A DNA stretch of 64,000 nt from JBCCIM01 sp965263205. Lineage in GTDB: Bacteria; Bacteroidota; Rhodothermia; Rhodothermales; JAHQVL01. The number at the start of each line of letters is the position of its first letter. The stretch's first letter is position 1. Of the stretch, positions 34,220 through 43,083 are shown piece after piece. The stretch lies in the NCBI GenBank assembly GCA_965263205.1, contig CBDHHF010000003.1:186001-250000 (forward strand). The letters are read 5' to 3'. The notes under the pieces were generated by a model. It was given only the letters and a program-made list of their open reading frames with translations. It was not told where the DNA came from and made no database searches. The translations under genes and the position numbers were made by a program.

Positions 34220-36616
34220 ATGAAACGATTCGTTCTAGCCCTATTTGCTGTTTTTGCGCTGCATAGCGCCGGCTGTGACAGTAGCGACCCTATGGGCCCA
34301 AACGGTCCAGTTGAAGAAGTAGGCCAGTACATGCAGGATCTCCCATCCTGGTCCACCTTTAGCCCAACCGAGGCTTCTATGGCGCCCACACCAACTGGAG
34401 ATGCTGTAATGCAACCAGAAGTCACGCTGGATGTCGAACAAATCAACGACGACGGTACCTCAGAAATCATCCCTGATGTAACGTATTCTTGCGAAACACA
34501 GCCGTTTACGATTACTGAGAATCCGCAACAAATTGCAATTTACAGCCCGGATGTAGAGTTACTCTGGCCAGGCGCCTTGATACAGGGTAAAAGCCACCGC
34601 GATGGCCTCGGTAGCCTGCTCGGCCTTCCGATTGCAGAACGCTCTTCTATCGAAGTTTCTATTCCAAGCCTTGCAAACGATGATAATTTTCGGACGGTAG
34701 ATACGCCGAGTCAGGCCGAAGTAGCGCAAGCAAGAGGCTCGATGATTGGCAACGCCACCCAGTCTGGACTCTCGACACCGAGCACTATCACGTTCGACAT
34801 GTCGGAATACTATTCGGAAAGCCAGTTTGCGCTTCAGGCCGGCATATCCGGGCGCTACCTGAAGTTTGAAGCTTCTGCCACAGGTTCTATACAGAAAGAC
34901 GCCTCGAAAACAACCATCACCGCGCAGTTCTACCAAAAGATGTACGAAGTGGTCGTGGCACCACCACAGACGCCCGACGCATTTTTCAATGCTGACTTTA
35001 CAGCAGAAAAACTACAGCAACAGGTAGACCTCGGACGAATTGGCCCAGACAACCTGCCCGTCTATGTATCCAACGTCGTATATGGTCGCATGATGATGTT
35101 CTCGCTTACTTCTACGGCAAGCGCCTCGGATATCCGCGCAACGATGCAGGCTGCATACAATGGCATCGGCGGCGGCGGCTCTGCAAACCTGGACGTAAAG
35201 CAGAAGAAAATTCTCGAAGAGTCAGAAATCCAGGTTACCTCATTGGGTGGAGACGCAGATGCAACGCTGGCAGTCATCCGATCAGGGAATTGGGCCGACT
35301 ACTTTACCGATGACGCGCCGCTCAGCAGTGCTGCACCGTTGTCGTACACCTTCCGTAACCTCGGTGACGGCTCCATCGCTGCTGTCACGGAATCCACCGA
35401 TTATGAAATCACCACCTGTCAGGCCAAAGCTGCAACTCCGGGTACATTTGACTTCCGTGATGTGCAGTCGCTTTCCCTGCCCATCAGCACGCCGGCCAAA
35501 GTAATGATGGCAGACGTTGACGGTGACGGCGATAAAGATTTGGTATGGAATCACGTGAGCGCCAACGCCAATGAAACAGTAGTTGCAACCGCAAATGGTG
35601 ACGGCACCTTCAGCATGGGTACACCCTATATCCATACCGCAACACCTGCTGATGGCTGGAGCCAGTATGTAGTCAAAGTTGGCGACTTCGACAACGACGG
35701 ACGCGACGACCTTGTATGGAACAGGGTGCTTAACACCAACCTGACGTACATAGGTCTTTCCAATGGCGATGGATCTTACAATGAGATGCCGCTCTTCACG
35801 CGCGGAGGCGGTAGCTGGGCGCTGGATTACGAGTTTGCCGTAGGAAATATCGACGGAAAAGATGGCGACGACCTTGTCTGGAACGAGCGCACCGACCTGA
35901 ACAGGTCGTATGTTAGCTTTTCTAATGGGGATGGCAGTTATGGCGTAGATAATTTTGAAGGTACCAACAATGCATGGCACGACCACCCTGCTCGAGGCTG
36001 GTCTGGCAATGAAACGTTCATGGTAGCCGACTTTGACGGAAACGGCAGAGACGACTTGATGTGGTATACCGAGGGCTTCAATGTTCATCATGTTTACTTT
36101 GCAGAATCAGTAAGCGACACGCAGGGAAGTATCTTTAATTTCCGGGGCCGTTTTGACCGGGGCAACACAGGCTGGACTAATTACGACGTCGCTGTTGGGG
36201 ATATTGATGGCGTTGCTGGTGCCGATCTGGTATGGGTTGCTGCTGGCCAGACCCGCAGTCCGGTCCACAAAGATCTGACTACCGGCGGCGTGCCGGCACT
36301 GGTTGAGGGCGATCTGCAATGGCTCGAGGAAGAAGAAGCAGGCCCGTTTGAGATTCGCCTGCTGGATGTCAACGGTGATGGACGCAAAGACCTATTGGTA
36401 AATTCAATGGACTCAGTAAACCGCAGCTTCATTGGCCTGGGCACCGATACAGGCAACTTTGACTTCGGGCGGATTTCGCAAGACCATCCTGTATTCGATG
36501 ATTGGAGTCAGTTTGAGATTCTTGTAGGCGATGTTGATGGTGATGGACGCGAAGATGTCATTTACAACAACGCTGATGCGTCTAACGATGTATATGTAGG
36601 CCTGGCAAAAGAATAG
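34220..36616 (+). CDS. Cholesterol-dependent-cytolysin-like lipoprotein with FG-GAP propeller
   Basis: A 798-residue predicted lipoprotein; ATG 34220 starts a short signal with lipobox HSAGC (Cys19). Residues about 107-400 match the thiol-activated cytolysin family: IYSPDVELLWPGALIQGKS, FALQAGISGRYLKFEAS, FYQKMYEVVVAPPQTP, the hallmark VYVSNVVYGR (about 281-290), TSLGGDA and PLSYTFRNLGDGSIAAVTES, aligning with domains 1-3 of pore formers such as perfringolysin O. The usual domain 4 with the Trp-rich undecapeptide is missing. Instead, residues about 420-798 hold seven FG-GAP/VCBS-type repeats (ADVDGDGDKDLVWN, GDFDNDGRDDLVWN and so on), enough for a seven-bladed beta-propeller. It is likely a pore-forming protein with an unusual targeting domain; lytic activity is inferred. 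It stands alone, divergent from a phosphoesterase, with a terminator after it. Confidence 0.85.
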   Translation: MKRFVLALFAVFALHSAGCDSSDPMGPNGPVEEVGQYMQDLPSWSTFSPTEASMAPTPTGDAVMQPEVTLDVEQINDDGTSEIIPDVTYSCETQPFTITENPQQIAIYSPDVELLWPGALIQGKSHRDGLGSLLGLPIAERSSIEVSIPSLANDDNFRTVDTPSQAEVAQARGSMIGNATQSGLSTPSTITFDMSEYYSESQFALQAGISGRYLKFEASATGSIQKDASKTTITAQFYQKMYEVVVAPPQTPDAFFNADFTAEKLQQQVDLGRIGPDNLPVYVSNVVYGRMMMFSLTSTASASDIRATMQAAYNGIGGGGSANLDVKQKKILEESEIQVTSLGGDADATLAVIRSGNWADYFTDDAPLSSAAPLSYTFRNLGDGSIAAVTESTDYEITTCQAKAATPGTFDFRDVQSLSLPISTPAKVMMADVDGDGDKDLVWNHVSANANETVVATANGDGTFSMGTPYIHTATPADGWSQYVVKVGDFDNDGRDDLVWNRVLNTNLTYIGLSNGDGSYNEMPLFTRGGGSWALDYEFAVGNIDGKDGDDLVWNERTDLNRSYVSFSNGDGSYGVDNFEGTNNAWHDHPARGWSGNETFMVADFDGNGRDDLMWYTEGFNVHHVYFAESVSDTQGSIFNFRGRFDRGNTGWTNYDVAVGDIDGVAGADLVWVAAGQTRSPVHKDLTTGGVPALVEGDLQWLEEEEAGPFEIRLLDVNGDGRKDLLVNSMDSVNRSFIGLGTDTGNFDFGRISQDHPVFDDWSQFEILVGDVDGDGREDVIYNNADASNDVYVGLAKE

Positions 36617-36645
36617 ACTGCAAGCTATTCCATCATATACAAAAA

Positions 36646-36690
36646 ATACCGGCGCAGACTCATCCCCTGCGCCGGTATCAGTTTATTTTA
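36646..36690 (+). terminator. Terminator after the cytolysin-like gene
   Basis: A 12 bp perfect stem ATACCGGCGCAG (36646-36657) with 36667-36678, loop of 9 nt, preceded by an A run and followed by a T-rich stretch (GTTTATTTTA). Confidence 0.85.
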
Positions 36691-36731
36691 CGACAGGAGT
36701 AACTCTTTACAGTTTGCAACGTCTACACATT

Positions 36732-36758
36732 AAAGTGCTAAATTTTTAGCGCTTTTTT
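36732..36758 (+). terminator. Second hairpin with T run
   Basis: AAAGTGCTAAA (36732-36742) pairs with TTTAGCGCTTT (36745-36755) apart from one G-T pair, followed by T. It may be a backup terminator. The rest of the 313 bp spacer up to 36929 shows no gene; the last bases give a ribosome binding site for the next gene. Confidence 0.55.
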
Positions 36759-36929
36759 GTATAGCGTACAATAAAGATATACGCCGTGCGTTAGAAGACT
36801 ATGATCAACCAGAACAGGGGTTAAGGAGCGCACCCCACTGGTCGATTTGCTCTTCAACAATCTTATTGATTTCCGGTACACTGATGCCCGTTCATCACCT
36901 CCAGGTCCGGATAGCTAAAGGAGAACATC

Positions 36930-37547
36930 ATGTCATTTAATGTAAGCAGATTTTTGGTTCGTGTACGCCAATTCTGGACCCGTGAGCGCCTTGTACCGGT
37001 TCTAGGCGTTACCGCCCTGTGTATGTTTGGCGGCCTCACCTATATGTACTTCAACAATTTCTTTGACGATGATCCTATCGTTGCACGCCATATTGTCATT
37101 AATGGCAATGCGTTCGAATTCGACGTCGACTTTGATGGCGATTTTGAAGGAGAGTTTGAGCACGTATTCGAAGGTGAATTTTTCAGCGATGATGCCAACG
37201 CATTTTATTGGAAGTTTGACGGTGCAGATCATCACAGCCGTTGGAATCACAAGAAATGGGATCACGAAAAGCGGCGCGGTGAATTTGAATGGGATGTAGC
37301 CCTCAAACACAAGCGCCATGCGTACGAATTGAAACGCAAACTAGAAAAGCTCCACGAGCGCGAGCACGAATTAGAGCATCGGTTGCGTTCGTTCAAGTTT
37401 CAAGACGATGATGACGAGAACATCATTATCATGCAAGACGGCGATGATGAGCACGAGTTGATCATCAAACGCGGTGATGGTGAGTCGTCCGTAGAGATTA
37501 TCGTGAACGGCAAGAAGATCGACGTAGAGCGCTTCCAGGATATCTAG
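36930..37547 (+). CDS. Membrane-anchored acidic/His-rich hypothetical protein
   Basis: A 205-residue protein with a basic N terminus, one membrane segment (about residues 22-42, LVPVLGVTALCMFGGLTYMYF) and a strongly charged remainder. Residues 46-85 are acidic and Phe-rich (DFDGDFEGEFEHVFEGEFF); the next ~70 are rich in His, Lys, Arg and Glu (HHSRWNHKKWDHEKRR) and predicted helical/coiled coil; the end has acid-rich strands (DDDDENIIIMQDGDDE) and a small closing motif VEIIVNGKKIDVERF. It probably faces the periplasm. No family is recognised; metal or cation binding would fit the composition but is unproven. The start is supported by a good Shine-Dalgarno AAAGGAG 8 bp before the ATG, rare in this window. 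Confidence 0.7.
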   Translation: MSFNVSRFLVRVRQFWTRERLVPVLGVTALCMFGGLTYMYFNNFFDDDPIVARHIVINGNAFEFDVDFDGDFEGEFEHVFEGEFFSDDANAFYWKFDGADHHSRWNHKKWDHEKRRGEFEWDVALKHKRHAYELKRKLEKLHEREHELEHRLRSFKFQDDDDENIIIMQDGDDEHELIIKRGDGESSVEIIVNGKKIDVERFQDI

Positions 37548-37567
37548 CCGGCAACGTAGCTACAAAA

Positions 37568-37990
37568 TTATTCCTGATTAAGGTCAATATCGAACCCGAT
37601 GTTGACCTTTTTCATTTTTGCCAGTTGACGGACCATCATGATGAGATCACTCCTGGTCATTTGCTCAAGCGAGGTTAGCTCTGACTCCAACAAGTTGGTG
37701 GCAATTTTGATGAGCTGTGGTATGGTCAATTCTTCGAGAGATAACGCCGGCCGCCTGGCTTGTTTGCGTTTTTGAATGTCGTTGAAAATTTGAGGATCCG
37801 ATTGCCCCAGCTCTCTTCCCCGGCGCAACTGCCTCAAGCCACTATCAGACAAAGGTGTGCCGACAAACGCGTCATCGCTGGACGTACGCGCCTTCCAGTT
37901 CCCTATTTCTATAATCTTACCGTCCAGATTACGGGTAAAGATCTTGTCCTTCTTCATGGGGCCGGCATTTCGTTTGGGCATAACACACAT
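37568..37990 (-). CDS. Hypothetical cytoplasmic protein
   Basis: A 140-residue, mostly helical protein without signal or membrane segment. The N-terminal half is basic (PKRNAGPMKKDK, LRQLRRGRELG, IQKRKQARRP), the second half contains two leucine-rich helices (LSLEELTIPQLIKIATNLLESELTSLEQM, broken by turns). Its ATG overlaps the stop codon of the upstream DUF1080 lipoprotein gene by one base (TAATG), so translation is probably coupled. ATG at 37981 is a possible second start. No family recognised. Confidence 0.6.
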   Translation of the reverse strand: MCVMPKRNAGPMKKDKIFTRNLDGKIIEIGNWKARTSSDDAFVGTPLSDSGLRQLRRGRELGQSDPQIFNDIQKRKQARRPALSLEELTIPQLIKIATNLLESELTSLEQMTRSDLIMMVRQLAKMKKVNIGFDIDLNQE

Positions 37991-38658
37991 TATAGTGTTT
38001 CAAGCGCAATAGACCTGTACCACTGTTCGCCAGGTGGTCCGCTATGGATTTGCAAGCAGATATGCCCTTCTAAAGGAATATCTGGATCTTCTTCCGCGTA
38101 TGCAACTGTTTGCGTACCATTTATTGCGATGCGAAAATTGGGCCCTTTTGCCTCAAGCAGGTACGTATTCCAATCACCAGGCTTCAGAATCTCACGAATG
38201 AGCGCTGCATCTGCCTCAACCAACATCCTGTTTCGGCGCGATTCGTCGTATATGCCACCCCAGTAGCCTTCGCCAATATCAGCCTGATAGCCAATCACTT
38301 CGTTGTCATCCGGTATGCGCTCCGTATGGAATTGAATGCCGGCATTGGTTTGATCCCCAACAAGCCGGGTTTCCAGTACAAGCTTGAAATCAGAAAAGCG
38401 TTCAACGGTACAAAGAAATTCGTTTTGCGGGATGGCACGCTCCATGGAGCCGGCAACAATGGCTCCGTCTTCAACCCTGAAAAACGCATTGACGCCTTCC
38501 CATCCATCAAAGGATGCACCGTCAAATAGCATGTTCGATGCGGTTTCAGCTGAAGCATCAGGCAAGGCATCCGTGCCTGATTTTTCTGACGGTGTACAGC
38601 CAGAGAAAGCCAGGCTTAAGACGAGACAAAGAAAAAACGTGAAACGTGTGATCTGCAC
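37990..38658 (-). CDS. DUF1080 (3-keto-disaccharide hydrolase-type) lipoprotein
   Basis: A lipoprotein of about 222 residues with lipobox LAFSGC. The mature part is a DUF1080 domain, a concanavalin-like beta-sandwich: MLFDGASFDGWEG, FRVEDGAIVAGS, EFLCTVERFSDFKLVLETRL, NAGIQFHTERIPDDNEVIGYQADIGEGYWGGIYDESRR, GDWNTYLLEAKG, and GHICLQIHSGPPGEQWYR. The domain occurs in glycoside-related enzymes, some acting on 3-keto sugars. There is no ATG at the start; GTG at 38658 directly precedes the signal, with TTG at 38673 as alternative. Its stop overlaps the next gene. An FG-GAP protein gene lies upstream on the same strand. Confidence 0.85.
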   Translation of the reverse strand: MQITRFTFFLCLVLSLAFSGCTPSEKSGTDALPDASAETASNMLFDGASFDGWEGVNAFFRVEDGAIVAGSMERAIPQNEFLCTVERFSDFKLVLETRLVGDQTNAGIQFHTERIPDDNEVIGYQADIGEGYWGGIYDESRRNRMLVEADAALIREILKPGDWNTYLLEAKGPNFRIAINGTQTVAYAEEDPDIPLEGHICLQIHSGPPGEQWYRSIALETL

Positions 38659-38746
38659 GAGGGATGGATACAACTAGTGAACAGGACAGCTATGACAGTA
38701 CGACAAACCTGCTTATTAAACAACCGCCTTCTCAGCAAGCCACTTT

Positions 38747-40024
38747 TCAGTCAGGAAGATTTGTGCGAGCAGGTTGTGCCTGTTGCCAGGTCTCTTTATC
38801 GACAGTCGATTTATGGTGTAGATAAACGGCCGTTCCTTTCTTATTTCCAACGGCAATATCTGGTAGCCCATCGTTGTTAGCATCTTTAACAACGAGTTGC
38901 GTGCCGACACCTGTCTTATCACCAATTTTATGAGGAATAAATTCAACATCCCCGTCGTTTAGCCGATTTGTCTGAAACCAGTACAATACAGGCGGCATCG
39001 TGCCTCCTGGATCTTTTCCCATGTGAGCCCAGAATCGTTTTCCCGTGATTAAATCTTTTATACCATCCCCATTCATGTCTTCGAGTGCCATGGCATGCAA
39101 CTGCGAAAAGGCAACGCCAAACGCATTATCCTCAGGCTTATCTGTCATGATGCGCCGCGCTTTAAACGTGGGTTCATGAGGTAACCCCGTATTCTCAAAG
39201 AGCGTTAGCCCCCAACCGTGTGAATAGTCACTTGTCATCACGTCGTTATCCCCATCACCATCAAAGTCGTAGGCAAACATCTGTGAACCACCTAGCTTGG
39301 TATCTCCAAAGGGAAACGGATGAAACGTCCATGTTTCCCCGGGTGTCAACACAGCCGGCTGCTCATGCCATCCCTCTTTTTCCAACAGATCCATTCTGCC
39401 ATCGTTATTCACGTCGCCTATACCCAAACCGTGCGTGAACTTATGTACATCCCGTCCTGCCGTAATCGCCGTGAAGGTCCAGGGAGCTTCGGGCTGTCCC
39501 TCTATGGGTTGTGCATATCCATATTCGCCATTGCTACTACAGACCAGTTCGGGGATCCCATCACCTGTTAAGTCTTCCAGTTCAGGTGATTCATTGGAGA
39601 CATCTTCGATCACAAGGAATTTTTCCCAGTGCCCATGCGCCTCATCACCAGATGGTACTCCAGGATTTTTGTACCAATACGCCGCTTTACCGGGAAAACC
39701 TACAACCAGCACATCATTCCACCCATCTGCATCAAAATCCCTGACATAGGAAAAGAAATTATCTGAATAAGATTCTATGCTATACGGAACGGGTTCATAA
39801 ATGGTGTACACCTGTTCAAAATCAGGCCCTTCGTACCAGTAGGGCCCAGAAACAAGATCACCTACGCCATCCCCCGAAAGATCTCCAAACGTAGCTCCTT
39901 CCGCCAAAAACGTCTCGGACAACTGGATGTGTTCGAAAGTATGCAGTTCATAGGGTTGTGCATCGCTGCTGAATGAAAGCACACAAACAGCTAGAGACAG
40001 CACAGAGAATTGAAGGAAACGCAT
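38747..40024 (-). CDS. Exported FG-GAP/VCBS repeat protein
   Basis: A 425-residue protein with a cleavable signal (MRFLQFSVLSLAVCVLSFSSDAQ). The mature part holds about six or seven FG-GAP-like repeats with Asp-rich loops: GDLSGDGVGDLVSGPYWYEG, RDFDADGWNDVLVVG, EDLTGDGIPELVCSS, GDVNNDGRMDLL, YDFDGDGDNDVMTSD, EDMNGDGIKDLITGK and KDANNDGLPDIAVGN. They should form a calcium-stabilised beta-propeller. There is no T9SS sorting domain, so it is likely periplasmic. Similar proteins in planctomycetes and Bacteroidota often occur with DUF1080 proteins, as here, and are thought to take part in carbohydrate turnover; this is inference from neighbours. Confidence 0.85.
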   Translation of the reverse strand: MRFLQFSVLSLAVCVLSFSSDAQPYELHTFEHIQLSETFLAEGATFGDLSGDGVGDLVSGPYWYEGPDFEQVYTIYEPVPYSIESYSDNFFSYVRDFDADGWNDVLVVGFPGKAAYWYKNPGVPSGDEAHGHWEKFLVIEDVSNESPELEDLTGDGIPELVCSSNGEYGYAQPIEGQPEAPWTFTAITAGRDVHKFTHGLGIGDVNNDGRMDLLEKEGWHEQPAVLTPGETWTFHPFPFGDTKLGGSQMFAYDFDGDGDNDVMTSDYSHGWGLTLFENTGLPHEPTFKARRIMTDKPEDNAFGVAFSQLHAMALEDMNGDGIKDLITGKRFWAHMGKDPGGTMPPVLYWFQTNRLNDGDVEFIPHKIGDKTGVGTQLVVKDANNDGLPDIAVGNKKGTAVYLHHKSTVDKETWQQAQPARTNLPD

Positions 40025-40272
40025 GGCCAGTACAGGTTAGGGTGAGCAAAGCATCTGCCAGCATAAAACAAACAGATCTTCAAAAAAGTAACCCATGCGC
40101 ACAACTCTTGCAAAAGTGATAACCTTGCGATTGAAATTCTGCGCTACAATTCATTGATCTAAAGAATAAATTTACCGGCGGAATTGAGCAAAAAATCAGG
40201 ACAGATTCTCAATAAATAGGATTGGTATCATATCGGTTCGTATACCAGGTAATTCCATCAGCTAGGCGTATT

Positions 40273-40733
40273 ATGGACGTATTGAGATCACTGCATCCCA
40301 TCCTACTCATTGTTTTTTTCGGATATACAACAGGAAGCACTACTAATCCAGCCGATTCTACCGAGTCTCAGCTAGAACAAAGTGCAAGTTTAAGTAGTCC
40401 AGCTACAACGCAAATCAGCCGGCACACCTGGTGACCATTTTTCACGGCTGGGGAGGTGATGAAAACGAGTTTTTGAACGACCCAACAGTAATTGCCGAAG
40501 CTGATAAACGGGGATATATCCTCGTTGCTCCGAGAGGATTGGGGTCTGGCGCACCTGACTTCTCGTTCAATTCATGGTCTTTCCGGGGCTCCACTACTGG
40601 GCTGGATGGCGACGGTGTAAATCCTGCGCTTCAGATTGGATTTCTTCGATCAACACGCTGCAGAGTAGTACATGTATCGAGATATATATCCTGCCTGTTT
40701 TGGCAGGCAGCACGCGCCCTGTCACCATGTTAA
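40273..40733 (+). pseudogene. Remnant of a PHB-depolymerase-like esterase
   Basis: A signal-like start (MDVLRSLHPILLIVFFGY) runs into a stop at 40432-40434. Overlapping it in another frame is SSYNANQPAHLVTIFHGWGGDENEF followed by YILVAPRGLG and WSFRGSTTGLDGDGVN, which is the N-terminal half of LpqC/PHB-depolymerase-type alpha/beta-hydrolases. The join near 40400 lacks the first strands and a TAG sits just before SSYN. After about 40625 similarity fades; a possible trace (DWISSINTLQSSTCIE) lies in a third frame. The nucleophile region is absent. The gene is dead. Confidence 0.75.
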
Positions 40734-41815
40734 CGAAGGAAGAACCCGGCCTTGAGCGGATCCGCCGGATCGACTAAAAAGGTATGCTGACCAGTGATGT
40801 GGGCGGTACCCATGACGTGCGGCACAATAGCCTTGTAGGGACCAAACGCAGTTTCCTCAGCAACACGACAGGTAAACGTACTGCCCAGGATACTTTCGAT
40901 GATGATGGACTGCCCCACTTCGAGCTGCCCTCTGGCGTGATGAATGGCCAGCCGGCCGCTCACACCGGTGCCAGTGGGTGAACGGTCTACTTCGCCCTCA
41001 GCAAAGACGCAGACGTTGCGGCTGTGATGACCGGGCATCTCAGCCGGCCCGACAAAGATGACACCATATAGAAAACCAAGATCATCGTCAAACGGATGCT
41101 GTATCGTCCGCTGCGCCATCACGGCACGCTTTATCGCGCTGCCTTTCTCGATGAGGGCACGTGTATCCTCAGGCCGGCAGGAAACGCCTACACGCGCAGC
41201 ATCCACATACGCATAGAAAGCCCCACCAAATGCAAGATCATATGACACGGTACCCATGCCGGGCACATCGACAGATTGGTCAAGCGCTTCCGCGTAGGAT
41301 GGGACATTCAGGAAAGAGACACTAGAAACTTCGTCATTTTCACTGTGCGCCGTTGCAATAATTTGGCCGGCAGGCGAATCGATGCGTATTTCGGTCTCTG
41401 ATCCTGTACGTGGGATTTGACCCGTATCCACAAGGACTTTAGACAAAGCAATAATGCCATGGCCACACATGGTGCTGTATCCTTCGTTGTGCAGGAAAAG
41501 CACGCCTAAGTGGGAGTCGGTTCGTTCGGGAGGCAGGAGGATGCAACCGTACATATCCGGATGGCCGCGGGGCTCTAACATGAGCATCGTGCGGATCTCA
41601 TCCAGGTTGTCGCGTACAAAGCGCCGGCATTCCAGCACGGTTTGTCCGGGGATTTCAGGTAATCCATCTACGATAATGCGAAACGGCTCTCCTCCCGTAT
41701 GGGCATCGATCGTGCGGATCTGAAGCCAGCTTTCGGGGGATGCCAGCGCTTCATGTCCATTAACAAAAGCCAGCTTGAAGGTGCAGAATAGGTTAACCAG
41801 ACAGATCCGTCGCAT
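40730..41815 (-). CDS. Proline-racemase-family enzyme, probable trans-3-hydroxy-L-proline dehydratase
   Basis: A 361-residue protein of the proline racemase fold. TIDAHTGGEPFRIIVDGLP, MCGHGIIALSK with the first catalytic Cys, and GGAFYAYVD are conserved. At the second catalytic site the motif reads DRSPTGTGVSGRLA: Thr replaces the Cys of racemases and 4-hydroxyproline epimerases (DRSPCGTG). Cys-Thr is the pair found in trans-3-hydroxy-L-proline dehydratases, so dehydration of that amino acid to pyrroline-2-carboxylate is the best prediction. The first ~30 residues are hydrophobic and resemble neither a clear signal nor the family start, so the true start may be further in. Confidence 0.83.
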   Translation of the reverse strand: MRRICLVNLFCTFKLAFVNGHEALASPESWLQIRTIDAHTGGEPFRIIVDGLPEIPGQTVLECRRFVRDNLDEIRTMLMLEPRGHPDMYGCILLPPERTDSHLGVLFLHNEGYSTMCGHGIIALSKVLVDTGQIPRTGSETEIRIDSPAGQIIATAHSENDEVSSVSFLNVPSYAEALDQSVDVPGMGTVSYDLAFGGAFYAYVDAARVGVSCRPEDTRALIEKGSAIKRAVMAQRTIQHPFDDDLGFLYGVIFVGPAEMPGHHSRNVCVFAEGEVDRSPTGTGVSGRLAIHHARGQLEVGQSIIIESILGSTFTCRVAEETAFGPYKAIVPHVMGTAHITGQHTFLVDPADPLKAGFFLR

Positions 41816-41838
41816 TTGCTCAGGATCTGGCGCCTAAT

Positions 41839-43083
41839 TTACTGCAACGAACCTGGAGAATCTACTGCAACAGCAACCGATTCTGCACTTGCACCATCGC
41901 CGATGGGCAGGGCATGCAGATCGGAGATCGGGCCGGAGAATTCGCCGGCGCCTTTTTGCGGACGCATGGTCACGCGTAAAGCACGCAAACCATGTACCCC
42001 CTGCAAATTCTCAAGAGCTACGTCTTCCACTTCATCCGTGAAGTACCCGGAAGCCTGCATGTACCTGATGTAGCGGCGGTATTCTTGCGCTTCCGCATCT
42101 TGTGAATAGACTATGGCAATTTTGCCGGGTTGCGTCAACCGTTCCCTGGTGCCTTCAATGCGCGCTTTGTCAATACGTTTTTTGACAATCTCATAGCGAA
42201 TATTGTACGCACCATCCACGTCAAACTTCTTCTCGTCCACACGAAAACGGATCGATAACGGCATGTCTTGCACAAGGATAAGATGCGCTACATGGAGTGG
42301 TACCTTAAGCGTAGGAATCAGCTTGTCCATCTCCCACTGCACACCGCACATCAGCATAAGCTGCCATAAACGCAGATTGCGCAGATAAATGGGGTCGTAC
42401 GACCTGTTTTGCACAAGCGACTCGCCGACATAAAGATTGTAGTCAACACCGTCCGTTTTGTACATCTCAAAGAAGTGTGGATACATACGCTGCGCATCCA
42501 CTTCTTTTCGATCGATGTATTTACCAATTGTATCGTTAATCAGACGGACACTCTTCTCGTATTCCTTCCGTTTGTCGTACAGTACACCCAGCGATGGGTC
42601 GAGTGCATCTTCGTATCGCCCAATTGCTTCTGCAACGGATGGGCCGAACTGTTTGAGCTCATCAAAAAGCATCTCCACTTCATCCCGCAAGAAACTGAGG
42701 ATGTTGATCTCGTCACCTGATCTCAGTTCGTTTTCAATATCAGCCGCATAAACGGCGAGCTGATAGCTCATTTCGTCGATCACATGAAGCGGGCGGTGTT
42801 TCTGTGCTTCAATGAGCACAGCGTGGGCGAGCTCCAATTGCCGCACCAGGTCAGCCTGAATCGACTGATTGCGCACGTCGGATGAACCGCGGATGTCGGA
42901 CAATCCGTACAGCGGGTATACATCCTTGAAAACGATAGAATCTGCCTGCGCGTTGACTTCTTCTGCCTGCTCCTGATAAATGTAATCGCGGGCAGCTTCC
43001 CTGAAACGCCATTCAACCGCCGGGTGGATCGACGTGTACTGCTCCTTAATGATGGCCTGCACGCGATCCTCCAGCTCTTCCAT
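41839..43083 (-). CDS. GAF-domain protein, C-terminal part (frameshifted)
   Basis: The continuation of the GAF protein. The open frame with ATG at 43083 is likely not a true start; the family sequence already begins near 43155. The 414 residues are helical and conserved in style: RVQAIIKEQYTSIHPAVEWRF, VFKDVYPLYGLSDIRGSSDVRN, FEMYKTDGVDYNLYVGESL, LRLWQLMLMCGV, VDGAYNIRYEIVKKRIDKA and a near-terminal ALENLQGVHGLRALRVT. The C-terminal ~25 residues are variable. Because both halves are well kept, either the break is a sequencing error or the inactivation is very recent. Confidence 0.72.
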   Translation of the reverse strand: MEELEDRVQAIIKEQYTSIHPAVEWRFREAARDYIYQEQAEEVNAQADSIVFKDVYPLYGLSDIRGSSDVRNQSIQADLVRQLELAHAVLIEAQKHRPLHVIDEMSYQLAVYAADIENELRSGDEINILSFLRDEVEMLFDELKQFGPSVAEAIGRYEDALDPSLGVLYDKRKEYEKSVRLINDTIGKYIDRKEVDAQRMYPHFFEMYKTDGVDYNLYVGESLVQNRSYDPIYLRNLRLWQLMLMCGVQWEMDKLIPTLKVPLHVAHLILVQDMPLSIRFRVDEKKFDVDGAYNIRYEIVKKRIDKARIEGTRERLTQPGKIAIVYSQDAEAQEYRRYIRYMQASGYFTDEVEDVALENLQGVHGLRALRVTMRPQKGAGEFSGPISDLHALPIGDGASAESVAVAVDSPGSLQ

